This document shows, in pieces, positions 34,766 through 46,485 of a stretch of 64,000 nt of DNA. The notes beneath the pieces were generated by a model. The model was given only the letters and a program-made list of their open reading frames with translations. It was not told the DNA's origin and searched no databases. The DNA comes from Epiperipatus broadwayi. Its lineage: Eukaryota; Onychophora; Udeonychophora; Euonychophora; Peripatidae. Position numbers and translations under genes: made by a program. The DNA is taken from positions 3,404,536-3,468,535 of the forward strand of contig JAQFVV010000049.1 in the NCBI GenBank assembly GCA_028023455.1. Direction: 5' to 3'. Position 1 is the stretch's first letter; the number at the start of each line of letters is the position of its first letter.

Positions 34766-37077
34766 CAGATGAAATAAGAGTAGAAATAATAGTGAAAGAT
34801 GTGGTTGGAGAGTGAATGATAAGAATGAATTGGAAGAGTGTAAAATACAAGTTGAAGAAATCATGGAAGAGTGGGTTGGGGATGAATATAAGAACTGGTT
34901 TAAAGAAGTAGAAAAAGTGGCAAATAGGGTTTTAGGTGAGAATATTCAGAAGAATAAAAAAAATAAAAAATGAGAATGAGTAAAAGTGTAAAAGAGAGGA
35001 AAAAAGCATGTAGAGAATATAAGTGTGCTATTAAGAACAAGGAAAGTAAAAAAGATATTAATGCTAAATGGGAAAAGTACTTAGAAAAGAAGAAGTTGGC
35101 TAAAATAGATAATCATATAGAGAGAATGAAATTGAATAATAGATTGTTGGAGGATATTAATAAAAGTGGAAGAGATGGGAGTAAAAAATTTTGGAGTATT
35201 ATTAAAAGGAGAAATGTAGGGGGAGATAGTATTACTAGATGATGATGGAATAAAGTGTAGCTCTAGAGAAGACTTAGAGAGAATCTTAAATAGATATATA
35301 ATGAATATAGAAAAGATGTTAGATGTGAAGGATAGAGTGATAGAAAACATGAAAGTATATAGTAATGGGAATATTAGGTTTTCAGAAAATGAATTGAATG
35401 AGGTAGAGAATAAATTGAAAAGTGGAAAGGCAAGAGGTTTAGATGAATAAGCAGCAGAAACAGTAATGAATTTAGGATATAGGTCAAAAATAAAGTTATT
35501 ATCTTGTTTTAATAAGATGGCACCAAATAGAGTTTTCCAAGTAGTTGGAGTAATACAAGAGTAAGATTATTATTTAAAGGAAAGGGTAGAAAAGGGTAAG
35601 GATCATAAAAAGTTAAATAATTATAGACTGATAGCAGTAATATCAGTTTTATATAAAGTTTTTTCATACATGGTGGCTAGAAGAGTTGTAAAATAGATTG
35701 AAGGGAATAATGTAGTGGGGAAAATGCAAGGAGGCTTTAGATTAGATAGGAACATAGGAGATAGTTTATTTGTAGTTACACAACTTATGGATATGAGTAG
35801 GAATTCAGGTAAACAGTTATATATGAGTTTTATAGATATAGAAAAGGCATATGATAGAGTAAATAGAAATAGATTATGGATAAGTTTAGTAAATTTGGGA
35901 ATGGATGGTAGCTTTAGTAGATATTATAAAGAAATTACATGAAAATAATTATTATATATATATATATCAATTGGGGAATATAGAATCAGTTAAGTTAAAA
36001 ATGGGGTGGGACTAAGGCAAGGATGCCCTTTGTCACCTATTTTGTTTGTATTGTATTTGACTGAAATGGAAAGAGCAATAGAAAGATTAGAAAGAGGGAT
36101 AGAGAAACCATTAATAGGTAGTAAGGGAGTATATATTTTGTCAGGTCTTTTTTTTTTTGCAGATGATATATTTTTGTGTGCAGAAAGAAGAGAATATATG
36201 GAAGTTATGTTGAGAACATGTGCAAGGGTTGGTAAAGAGATGGGGATTAAATTTAGTGAAGAAAAATCAAATATAATGATGGTTAATACTGGGGAAAAAA
36301 AGATGTAGAATTTTTGTTGGGGGATATTAAGTGTGGTGAATAGATATAGTTATTTGGGAATTATTTTAAGTAATCAGAAAAATTATTTGGATGAATGGGG
36401 AAAAAAAATTGATAAATGAAGCAAAGAAAAGAAAGGGATTGATAAAGAAATTAACAGTGTTTTCATATAATAAATATGATGTAGCTAGAATTATATGGAA
36501 AGGAGTTGCAGTAGCAGGGTTAACATATGGTAATGATGCATTATATGTTAGTAATAGGGTATTAAATTACTTTAAAAAAGTTCAAAGGGAGGTAGGAAGA
36601 CATGCATTGAATGCAGATGTATGGACAACAAGGGATGCAATTCAAGGAGAAATGGGATGGTCAAGTTTTCATATGAGAGATGCAAAAAGTAAAATGAAAA
36701 TGTTCGGTAGATTGCAGGTTATGGATAATAAAAAAATAGCTAAAATAGTATTTAATTGGGTTATGAGTAAAGAGCAGGTAACAATATGGGTTAGAAAGAT
36801 AATACAGTATGCAAAAGATTTTGATAAAGAATTTATATCTGTATATTTATATAAAAGATGGGATGATTGTGTTAGGAGGATTGTTGAGTGTTATAGTGGT
36901 AAGGAATGGGATAAAAGAATAGATTTACTAATAAAGAATAAGGAGTTAGAGAGATGGAGAACTAGTATGGAGAGTAAAAAGAGTTTAAATATATATAGAA
37001 ATAAACAAAATATTAGGTGTGAGTTAATTTATGATAATAGTAAGGAAAGTAGTTTATTGTTTATCTTTCAAAAGTAA
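34761..37077 (+). pseudogene. LINE reverse transcriptase (interrupted frames)
   Basis: Read across several stops and frameshifts, the order is: an EN-RT linker rich in Lys/Glu (SKKFWSIIKRRN near 35180); a KLNNYRLIAVISVLYK block near 35600; GGFRLDRN; FIDIEKAYDRVNR near 35830 (first catalytic Asp); GLRQGCPLSP at 36006; FADDI at 36159-36173 with both catalytic Asp present; then a 228-codon frame (36391-37077) covering thumb and C-terminal region with WKGVAVAGLTYG and the repeated Trp-rich helices seen in LINE C-termini. In life it primes reverse transcription at nicked DNA. The strand is very poor in C, unlike neighbouring DNA. Dead copy. Confidence 0.88.
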
Positions 37078-37259
37078 CCTTTATTAGTAAAAGGATTACA
37101 AAAATTTTGGGTACACTTACCCATTGAGAATTACAAAGTGTTCGATGTGACAAACAAGGTAAAACAATTATTGATTATATAAAGTAAATATGCTTGATAA
37201 CAATTATATCCATTAAAGAGTTGCTATAATGTTGATATTAATGTGTATCTGAACATGAG

Positions 37260-37860
37260 ATCTACATGGCCCAGCTACTGAGAAGTCACCCATCACCCAA
37301 TGATCCCACCCCTGGGGCCCCAAAGTGAAGACCCAAATGCTTCAGCTGAATAGGTGGACTCGTCCAGCATTGCGCCAACCACCACAACAGGCAGCGAAGT
37401 CCAAGGCTCAAGTCAATTGAATAATAAATTCTCGACCTGCAGCTGAGCCATGTCAAGACCATTCCAGATGCCCCTGTCTCCCAATCAACAGTCCAAATGT
37501 GCAGGGACTGCATTCAGTCTACCTGCCCAGAATTGGAAAGCCAATTAAGAAAAACTAACACATAGTGAGCACAGATCTGCACTGCCTAAAACCAACCTAT
37601 CAAGGGGGAACAGCAGCCAACCAGAGCAGGAATGGTGCTGAGACTTTGACCAGGTACCTTCCCAACAGGTTTTCCAGGTAGCGGCAGTAATTGTCAACAG
37701 CCTGCACCAAAGAACCAGCCTCCTAATGACCACCACCACCCCTGAGGAAGAAAAGAGGAGTGCAGAAACCCATGCCCAGAAAATTATTGCAGCAAAGCCT
37801 CCATCAAAGTTACAAAATTTGGAGGTGGCCCAAATCAGACCAACCACCTTACAAACTCTC
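37260..37860. other. GC-rich island inside the insertion
   Basis: About 600 bp with many C-runs and close to balanced base composition, in striking contrast to the roughly 25% GC surroundings. On the plus strand the clearest open stretch (about 37648-37860) encodes a Pro/Thr-rich then Lys/Ala-rich polar segment (TTTTPEEEKRSAETHAQK) ending at a TAA. The minus-strand frames (37847-37545, 37513-37286) are hydrophobic mirror images and unconvincing. Unidentified; could be exon or UTR sequence of a captured gene. Confidence 0.5.
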
Positions 37861-39150
37861 TAATTTTAAAGTTAACCAAAGAAAAAAATGATTAGCTCAA
37901 ATCAACACTGCCATAATAAACAAGCCATCAGGGGGTTGAAACAGCCTCCGAAGTCTGCTTCATTGTTGTTAACTCTTGATACGTGTCATATATTCTAAAT
38001 ACTAGTTCAACTCATCCGACTGCAAGGTTCTCCAGGGATTATGATCTAGCTTATATATTTCCATTTGGTTATTCCAATTATGAACAGAGTAATTAGCATT
38101 ATAGGATTCTTGCTTATTGTTTGGTTGTACAGTAGAGCTGAATGGCAACCAACCTGTTATAGTAACTAGTTTCTGTAACCATGTTGTGGACTTGATTGTA
38201 GTAGGATACCAACTAGGACTCTTGTATTGATCCTATTTGAATTCTGCTTATGTTAATTGAAATCTAGGTCTTGATTAGTAGTCAAGGTTTCAATTGTGTA
38301 GTGTAAAAGTTTGTTATCTTTGAATTATTCCTAATCATTGTTGGATTAAAGGAGTTGAGTGAATTGCAGCTTCAATATCTTTTTTTGGGTCTATACCATC
38401 ATTTGAACTTGTTTTTATCTTTAAATCATTGTTTTTTGGTTCAGGAAACACTTCGTTCTAATTCTATGTCAATTTGAAAGTTTTCTATTCTTTTTGTGGT
38501 GCCCCAATCACACTGGAAGTGGCCCAGTAACTTTGATCTAATCATCAGAAAAAATTAATTCTTGTGCAGTGAGATGGCTTAAAACATAATCTATAATGTT
38601 TGATTCTAAAATTGAGATCGAATTCATATTTAAAATAATTTCCCCCTCCTGCACTGTTCTACCACATTCAGCCATGATGATATAACTTTTTTCTTATGAA
38701 CGAATTAATGCTGGGATTTCTTTTTTTTTTTTAAATTTCCATAGGATTATGATTACCTTTGTGTCTAGTTTGTTTCTTGGTCTATTTCCTGTTTTTCCTG
38801 ATTTGTTTGCAGCCATAGAATCTTGCTATATCTGATGCTATTGTGAAATTCTTGAGACTATCTTTATTAAGCTTTTTCTTTTTTTTTCTTCCGTTTTCAA
38901 TAAAATTTGACCCGCCAACTATATCTCAATTAATCCTATTATTAAGCTTAGGATTTCTAGTAACTTTTTTATTTATTTATTTGGTTTTGTTTTAAAATCT
39001 TTTTCCTTAGTTTTATTCTTGCTCAAATGATTCTAAGATTTCCTTGTACTGGCTTTTGCCTTTTTTAATGGCAGCCATTTGCATAGAACGATATGAAAAC
39101 TGATTTCAAATTTCTTGTAAAGGTGATAAAATGATAAAACAATTACTCAC

Positions 39151-39270
39151 CTACATCTTGGCAAACTTTTTTCCCCATAAACTCAAACTTGAAAGCATAA
39201 TGAGTCTCATTCTTCTGGCGCCAGTGAACAGTCAACTGCTCCAGCTTACTGTTTATGGCTCGAACAGGAT
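39151..39270 (-). CDS. Exon-like block, host gene fragment candidate
   Basis: Minus strand: an acceptor-like 'ctcttgttgctaaag', then 120 nt fully open encoding DPVRAINSKLEQLTVHWRQ and ending GKKVCQDVG, then a consensus donor GTGAGT (39150-39145). The phase is 1 at both ends. The peptide has balanced, charged composition unlike AT-rich chance frames. The protein family is not recognised. The block lies exactly at the right end of the insertion in the LINE, so it is probably a displaced exon and not part of a working gene here. Confidence 0.5.
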
Positions 39271-39279
39271 CTTTAGCAA

Positions 39280-39571
39280 CAAGAGAATATACATGTAAAT
39301 GGAAAAATATGGGTGATTTATTTTGTAAATTATGTAAGGAATAGAAAATATTAGGCATTTGTTAATTGAATGTAAATGCTTGAAAACAGAAAGAGCACAT
39401 ATAATGAAGTTATGGGAAAATAAATATGAAAAAAGTGATTATACAGAAAGTAGATTATTGGTTTTTATGCTGTGTTTGGAAAAAGATAAGGGGGATTTAG
39501 ATATAAAGGCTGTAGAGTTGACAAAGATTATATTGTGGAAATGGGATGGAGCAGAATATGGGGAAAATTAG
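39280..39571 (+). pseudogene. LINE C-terminal zinc-knuckle region
   Basis: REYTCKWKNMGDLFCKLCKE, a stop or shift, then ENIRHLLIECKCL: a CxxC...HxxxxC motif typical of LINE polyprotein C-termini. It continues in a 70-codon frame to the stop at 39571. The pieces on both sides of the insertion belong to one element because their order and spacing fit. It is followed by about 85 bp of 3' UTR and the ATCAC-type tail. Confidence 0.8.
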
Positions 39572-39656
39572 ACTGGGGAATGTAAACTTAAGTAGCTAAC
39601 AAGTTTTTCTTGGTATAATTGCTGAGAGATTCTTGACTCATTTAAGGAGTAGCTAC

Positions 39657-39682
39657 AGTACATCACATCACATCACATCACT
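39657..39682 (+). repeat. Microsatellite-like 3' tail of the LINE
   Basis: Four to five 'acatc/atcac' units at the 3' end of the element, the kind of short tandem tail many LINEs carry instead of poly(A). Confidence 0.75.
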
Positions 39683-39971
39683 AGACATTTATTTTAAGGG
39701 TGGGCAGGATATACGAACATGAATGTGCTGGACTAAACCCAGGGAGAGCAAAAGCTCATGAATGTTGTTCAGATAATTGAGAAAACATTGAGACAAACAT
39801 CAGCCAAAATAATTACAAGAACTTTTTAAATTTATTAAACATAATAACAAAATAAACATGAGAACTTGATCTACATTTTCTTAGCAGTGAGTGTATACGA
39901 GCATTAATACATTAAATACCCAGGCAGACAAATTCATTTCTCATCTATAACCAATTCCCTTTTCCCTATAG

Positions 39972-40091
39972 AGATTTTGTAAGATGGATGCTTGTGGAGA
40001 ACAACGGGACAGCGCAGATGAGCTTTTCTTAATCCAGAAAAGAAATGTTGGAAACAAGAATGTCCTAATTCTGCAAAATGCTCATGGACAA
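39972..40091 (+). CDS. Candidate internal exon of a host gene
   Basis: Preceded by a textbook acceptor ('ctataacc' branch-like site, 'ttcccttttccctatag') and followed by a strong donor (CAA|GTACGT, 40092). All 120 nt are open in phase 0 (RFCKMDACGEQRDSADELF and so on, ending NAHGQ), and the next candidate exon starts in the same phase. GC content is well above background. Family unknown. Caution: the minus strand of the same stretch is also open (62 codons, 40122-39934), so the strand is not proven. Confidence 0.5.
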
Positions 40092-40528
40092 GTACGTTTA
40101 AACCAGCCAAGATTAGTCTCACACAAGAAAAGTAACATTATGAAGTATGTAATCTGAATTATAGAAAATAAATCTCTACCAAGAAAACAAAATCCTATAT
40201 CCTTAAACCACTAGCCAAAGGATCAGTGGTCTGCAGAAAACGCAAACCAATTTTGATTAAGTTTAACAACAAAGCAAACAAACAAACAAAAAAAAACAGG
40301 AGAGTAAAAGAAAACTACTAAGGTCGGTCTGAGTATTTATCAAGGGTTAATCATAGAACTGAAAAAATATTAAGTATATAAAATATCACTTGCTATACAC
40401 TCACTCTCAAATAAGTAATATTTCAAGATGGAAAATCTTGCTACAAAGATTGTAATGTAAAAATAAAAACCAATACATTAATATGTAAACTGGTAGATTA
40501 CACATCATAAATATAATTTCTTTTTAAG

Positions 40529-40708
40529 ATTAAGCTGAGATTTTCTAGAGACTTAATTAGAGATTTAGCCATGATTTTGATATGGAAAGGTAAGTTACCT
40601 CGAGGTAATATTAATTTCTGCTGTTCACACAAAGTTCAGTTTATAGAGTCCTATACAATGGCTGTCATTTACTACAGGTTCAGAAAAATGAAGACACTAT
40701 CAGGATAA
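40529..40708 (+). CDS. Candidate terminal exon of the same host gene
   Basis: The acceptor 'aatttctttttaag' ends at 40528. The frame is open for 59 codons in phase 0 (IKLRFSRDLIRDLAMIL at the start, AVIYYRFRKMKTLSG at the end) to a TAA at 40706. A consensus GTAAGT at 40590 could define an optional 45- or 57-nt intron that keeps the frame. A GC-richer stretch follows as a possible 3' UTR. Unidentified protein. On the opposite strand 40844-40725 is also open and protein-like (FKCHACNICHEE motif), which competes with this reading. Confidence 0.4.
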   Translation: MKLRFSRDLIRDLAMILIWKGKLPRGNINFCCSHKVQFIESYTMAVIYYRFRKMKTLSG

Positions 40709-40921
40709 GCTCTGGACTTGACACTTAGGTCATGATTGAAGTCACAATTTGGAGCTCCGGAGGTTCATCTTCAGAAAGGCTCAGCCCATCATGTTGTAGA
40801 GATTCTTCGTGGCATATATTACAGGCATGGCATTTGAATGGCTGCTACTATCATGGCAAATAGTAGAATTATTGTCAGTCAATGAAAATTCAACTTGGTG
40901 ATTCTCGTGGGACAAATATCA

Positions 40922-40927
40922 AATAAA
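40922..40927 (+). terminator. Candidate polyadenylation signal
   Basis: AATAAA about 215 bp after the candidate stop codon and at the point where the GC-richer stretch ends. AATAAA is frequent by chance in this window. Confidence 0.3.
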
Positions 40928-40944
40928 AATTTCAATCACTTTAA

Positions 40945-41549
40945 CGATTCAGCTGTTCAATAATAGCTAAAATCTGGATGAATCCTCAATAACAAGAAGC
41001 TGAGTAAGTTGAGCAAAAAGAACTGAATGACAAGAATAGTCTTTCTGAATAATCTGATAAGAATAAAAAAACAAACAAACCCAGAGCTATTTATGTCCAT
41101 TGTTATCTCCTGCACAATATTTTTTTTGCAACTTTCAACTAAGGTAAATGTGTATCTCCCACTCAATCTTAATTAGAAAAACAATATCTTACGGAGCTTT
41201 ATCTTACAAAATTAGTATTTTTTTTTTTTTTTTAAAAAAAAAAAAAACAAAACAAAAACATACCAAACTAAATCTCAGCTTTAAAAATAAATCAACATTA
41301 AATTTTTTTAGTTTTTTAAATAAAATACTTTTATAAAAAGACTAATTAAACTTTGCCTGCTTTTAATTATTTAAAAAAAAAACAAGCATCATAAAAAAAT
41401 TATTTCATATTAAAATCAACTGAGAATTACAAATAAGATTTCAATATAAATAGGTATGTGTGTTATTGCACATATGAAACTTGGTTTTTAATTTACACGA
41501 TAGAACTTTTGAATCAGATGAAGTATCCGGTTCAATATATATATAAGGA
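40945..41549. other. AT-rich DNA with T/A homopolymer palindrome
   Basis: Nothing coding. At 41219-41247 a T run is joined directly to an A run of similar length. Confidence 0.5.
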
Positions 41550-41970
41550 ATTTAAACTCAGACTTTCAAACTTCTTCAGCTATTTAATCCATCTTATACA
41601 ACTGATACACATAACCAAATACATGTGAAAAAGATAAATGATCTCCAATATATGTATTTCATGCTTCACCAGCACTCATCAGTTAGCCCAGATCACTATC
41701 TCCACCACATATATACAATCATTGCTCAGTTGATATTAAGATAGCAAATCTTCAAACTTTAATGGACATGTTTTAATCTTCTCCATTCTCCAATTCTTCA
41801 GCCATCTATATCATTGAAAATCTGAGATTGAAATACTCAAAGCCATTGATGATGCCGATATTGTTCACCTCAATACAATGTGTCCCCTCACCCATAAGAC
41901 CTTAATATGTCCATTTTATCAGTTGTATAAGATGGATCGGATAGTTGTGAGGAGTTTGAGTTCAAGTCTC
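41550..41970. repeat. Foldback repeat carrying a hammerhead motif
   Basis: Imperfect inverted arms at about 41550-41605 and 41917-41970 share 'atccatcttatacaactg' and 'aaactc(a/c)..cttt' blocks. A second inner pair ('aatggacatgttttaatctt' near 41761 and 'aagacc..aatatgtccatt' near 41900) deepens the hairpin. No coding region. A hammerhead ribozyme lies in the left half. Confidence 0.7.
41639..41695 (-). ncRNA. Hammerhead ribozyme motif (copy B)
   Basis: Minus strand, 41695 to 41639: UGAUCU, bulge GGGC, UAA, core CUGAUGA, stem II GUGCU/AGCAU with loop GGUGA (five pairs), core GAA, stem III AUA-CA-UAU, cleavage-position A, UUG, G, AGAUCA. Outer stem I is six perfect pairs. Compared with copy A at 18077-18132, the stem partners differ but still pair, which supports a real RNA fold. 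All catalytic core bases are present, so self-cleavage is plausible, perhaps as a dimer given the two-nucleotide stem III loop. Confidence 0.78.
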
Positions 41971-44900
41971 TTATAATTACATTGTTTAGTATAAATAAAA
42001 TATGTGTATTTAAATACTATATATATATATCAAGAATTCTTATCTATTTTTTTCATATTCATTATAAACTATTGGTATACTTCTGTTTTAGCAATATTTG
42101 TAGTTTACTGTTATTATTCTAATGTTTATATATATTTTTCATTCATTATTAAAAATATGTATTTTTTTATGTTTGTATAATTTTTATTTCATCCAGTTCA
42201 ATTATTTTTTGTTAGCAAAACCATTCTGATGACTGCCATATTTATCAAGATATCTCTGATGCAAAAAATATATACTTCTTAATGATGGGTTTGAATACAG
42301 TATCACAGATTCTTTTCATGTAACAAGCCCTAAAGATAAAATTTCTTTAGAATGTTTTGATGTTTATGATTCCATGTCATTGGAATCAACATAAAAATCA
42401 AAACACATTCTTGCTGTTAAAGAGATATTCTAGTCATTCACTGTTTATTCATATGTAAAATCAATGGAACATGAAGATCAATTTTAATCAAATAAGTATT
42501 AAACAGTAGCAAACTGTCCATAAAACAATAGTGCCACCCAGTGGCAAACATTAGTAATGAATGAATGTATCCATTGATTATTAAGACTTACACTGGGTGA
42601 TATTACAATATGCTACTGTTTAAACAACTTGCATTAACATAGAAAATGATGATCCTGTAAACATATGTATTCTGGCAAATATTGAATACTATGACCAGAG
42701 ATTATTAAGAAATGCTATAGAAATTTTCAAAAGACTTGAAATATAAATAAAAAGTTTTTGAATTAAAGAAAATAAATGCTGCTTGGATAAAGCTATTGAA
42801 AGATAAAATAACTTTTAAAGTTTCTCAACCAATAGAAGACATATACAAAAATGATCATAAATCTCACACACATCTTCTTACCATTTGGACAGAAGTTATG
42901 AAGATAGTATTTGTGATCATTTTCAAATGATATTGTGAAGAAAGAATCAAATCAGCAACTTTTTTCAACTATAAGTTAAAATAGTTGCTAAACAATCATG
43001 ATAAATATATATATACATTGTTTAAATAATCAATATATCTCCTAATGGATGGAAATAATTTATATCTATAACTTCTTATAGAACAGAGTATAATACTTTA
43101 AAGATTGCATATATAATAAATCAACTAATACACCGAAGAAATATTTACAATGATGAAATTTTTAGATCTTCAGCATATACATATATGAAACATCTTGATT
43201 AACATGTAGTTATTTTCAGTGTTTAAATTTTATCAACTTAATAAACCTTTATGCTGATGTATATAGAGATTATTGATTAATGTGATTTCAATGTTAGTTA
43301 TAGATATAAGGAATAATTTTTCAATCAATCGATTTTTAGAACTATATAATGGAAATAACGTTAAATAAAACATTAAAAGGAAAAGTTTATTCAGTTTATT
43401 AAATTAGAAATTCAGTTGTTTAAAAATACCAAATTTTTAAGATAACGGCCGTTAGATAAAAGCCGATAAAAAGAGAGAGAGAGAAAGAGAGATATATTAG
43501 TTAAAGGCATAAATATAAAAACTTGATTTTCTTAAAACATTTCTTAACAAAAATAGAAAAAAACAACATATTTATAGGCTATTATCAATATTTTATAAAA
43601 CATCATTATTTGTGATATTAGTTTTAAAGTTAAATTACTCATTCAAATATTGGACGTTATTAATATGTAAATATTTTTATTTTCTAAATAAAAAGCTTGA
43701 TTATAAAATCAATATAAGTAAGTTATAATTAGAAATATTTATCAGTGAAAGGGGAGAATACTTTAAATTTTTATTGAATTTAATGTTCAGCATAAAATAC
43801 ATCAAATGCTTTAAATAAAGATTAACTTATTATTATTATTAAGGTGCTATCCAGATGTAGTTTGATAAAGCCTAAGATACATTTATAGAAATTTATGATC
43901 TTTTAAGTTGCGATCTTTGGTGGGAAAGTCAATCAGTTTCTGTTAGACAAATGTTTTTCTTATCAATTTCATTAGTAGGTTGGAAACTTGATAGCATTTC
44001 ATAAAAATACAATTTTCATTTAAACATACTGCAATATTTAACGTGATATTAAAGTTAGAATATATTCTAGTGGTAATTTAATTGAAGCCTTATTAGATTA
44101 ATACTAATTTAATTATTTATTTATATATTCAAATGTTATTTAAAAGCAAAGTCATTTTAAAAAGTAAATTTAATTATGACCTCTGTTTTATCTATTAATT
44201 TTCAACCAATTAAAAAAAGGTTTAGTTAAATTACTATTAAAACATGTTCAAACCTTAATATCAAAATGGCATTATAATGTGTTTAAATAGTAATTGCATT
44301 GATATATTTGTTAGAATGTCAAATAGATTCCAGATTGCTGACTTTGATAGTTATGTCAAAAGCAAATGTTTGACAGATAATGCTGTTTTCGTAAAATAGT
44401 GCATTTTAAAAGATTCAACTATTTGCCAATGACACAAGTTAAATTAACATTCCATAGATATTGGGATTTAGTTTCTGCAAAAGAATTATAAACTTTTATA
44501 CTTCACATGCTCTATATGGAGAAAAATGTTAAATTTCTAATGATGTTAATATATTGAAAACTTTTAAAATGTGGAGATACAAAAAAAATAGTTTCATATG
44601 ATAACATTGTATATCTATAATAAAATCAAATGTTTTTAAATCTGGTTAAAATTGAAGATAGTAGTGAAGAAGATTCTTGAGAAATTTCTAAAAGAATGAC
44701 CTCACTTAACCATCATAAATAAGCTATGTAGAAATACTTATTCTCAGAGTTGTAGTGAATTAAATTAAACAGTAGAAGATTCATAATTATGAAGAATTCT
44801 TATTAGAAGTTTGAATTAGTCTTTACACTGAAAAACTAATAATGATGTATAATGTTGTCATATATATAGCTCCAAACTGAGATACTAAAATAAATTGTGT

Positions 44901-46410
44901 TAAGAAGATGGAAGCATATATGTATATAAATAAGAGCAGTTCTCTCCAATTAATACCATCCATAGTAGAATGATCAGTAATGATTGATGATAGTACATTG
45001 AAATTCTCATTCTTAGTTTAGTTTTGGCTTATAATTTTGAAATAAGCGAATTGTTTAAACTTTGCCGTTAAATACTACTATATAAATACGATTTGCGCTA
45101 GCGACGCATACACACACACAAAGTTGATTTTTTAATTTTTTTTTATATATTATAATAATTAATGATAAGTTGTGATTCAAATCTGGAAAATGTATTTATT
45201 CTTCTGTCAATCATGATTTACTCATTATTTATTATCAAAATAAAGATCTGATAAAAAAAAATCTACAATTTGAAACCTGGACCAAATATCCTTGTTAGCA
45301 CAGTGTACCCCAGATCAGAAACTACATATTTTAATCCTGTAGATATGTATTTCCCCTGATGAGGAATATCTGTAACAATATAATATCAATTACTTTTTAG
45401 AATATCAATAAGATAAAAGGAGAGTAACTATCGACTTTAGCATCACATATTCATATAAATGTATATGAACACATCCTTCAATAAAAATATTTTTCTGATA
45501 AGAATATTACTTACATTGAAAATAATTAAGGTAGAATATTATGTTTAATGTAAATTTGTCAATACATTGAAAAAAATAGGACTTACATTATTGGATTGAC
45601 TTTCAGTAGGTATAATGAGAATAGTATTTATTTTAATTCTCTATTATTTATTAGAAAATCACATTTAAATATTTAATGATCAGCTTCTATTATGACAATT
45701 TTTTTTTTAGAAATTTAAACAGACATAAAAAGAATATCTGTTAAATTTATGTTGAATTTTGGAGCAATTAATATGAGAAAGCTTTTTCAGAAAGAATTAA
45801 AACTTGGCAAATATACAATTTAATGTTCATTTCTTTGTTTATTTTGGATATTGTATAATTAAATAGATTTACAAACAGAAAAGAATTCATTCAGGTGATG
45901 ATGAGTATTTATATGATAAGAAAACATACAAGTGTGATTGCGGTAGCATTTATGAATCAAAATTTGATAGCATCTTTTGAAAATCACATGTATAAATTGA
46001 AAAAAGTATGATCCATGCATTTATCAGACCCAGTTTATTGTATGTACATGATGGAATATTATAAAAACAATATTTTGAGACAGTCTTTTATTTAAGTAAT
46101 AAATGCTATTTTAGTTATGCTTATGATGTGTTTATTATTGCATCTTTTTTAATAATGAAACCCTTGTAGCTAATTTTAAAAAAATTGATGGCTTGAAATA
46201 AACTTCTATTTCCAAGAAATAATTTGTATAATGTAAAATTTTTTGATTAATATATAGGAGAGAAAATAATAGAATCACTTATAAATGTTAATGAAATCAT
46301 TATCAATTAGATGATTTATACATCACCTGCCAAGGTTTCTATTATCCATAGACTGGCTAAATTTATAACATTTTTATTTAGAAATAAAATGTTAAATAAA
46401 TTTCAGACTA
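41971..46410. other. AT-rich non-coding DNA, nothing recognised
   Basis: No gene, RNA or transposon motif seen. A GA microsatellite at 43472-43492 and a short hairpin ('gtgccacccagtggca' near 42531) are the only structures noted. Confidence 0.45.
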
Positions 46411-46485
46411 ATAGACATCACATGACCACCTCCTCTTATGATTGTGTATAAGGCTTGTGCATAAAATCCCCATCTAGTGCCTAAT

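Larger units (their letters stand above)
37078..39279. other. Foreign insertion splitting the LINE
   Basis: The frame before 37077 (..SSLLFIFQK) and after 39280 (REYTCKWKNMGDLFCKLC) would be nearly contiguous in an intact LINE, so about 2.2 kb has been inserted. The insert has a GC-rich core (37260-37860), a minus-strand 45-codon frame at 38675-38538 beginning MAECGRTVQEGE, and an exon-like block at its right edge (39270-39151). No transposon ends or target duplications are obvious, so capture of genomic DNA is possible. Confidence 0.7.
34761..39682 (+). mobile_element. Non-LTR (LINE) retrotransposon, 5'-truncated and split
   Basis: The first recognisable sequence follows the TA array. The reverse transcriptase part runs to about 37077; the C-terminal zinc-knuckle part resumes at about 39280 and the element ends in a short (acatc/atcac)n tail at 39657-39682. 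The endonuclease region is missing (5' truncation). A roughly 2.2-kb foreign block (37078-39279) interrupts it. The clade is not assigned. Confidence 0.88.

Noticed and set aside
35081-35350. 89-codon minus-strand frame
   Set aside because: Antisense to the LINE linker region; Ser/Ile-rich composition mirrors the purine-rich sense strand.
37545-37847. 100-codon minus-strand frame rich in Trp/Leu/Cys as a membrane protein
   Set aside because: It mirrors a Pro/Thr/Lys-rich plus-strand reading in a GC-rich stretch; no motif and no splice context.
40590-40634. A definite 45-nt mini-intron
   Set aside because: GTAAGT and AG are present, but the 45 nt are themselves open and in frame, so no intron is needed.
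45355-45380. Hammerhead core 'cctgatgaggaatatctgtaac'
   Set aside because: CUGAUGA is present but the GAA side reads GUAAC and stem II does not pair well; no partner copy.
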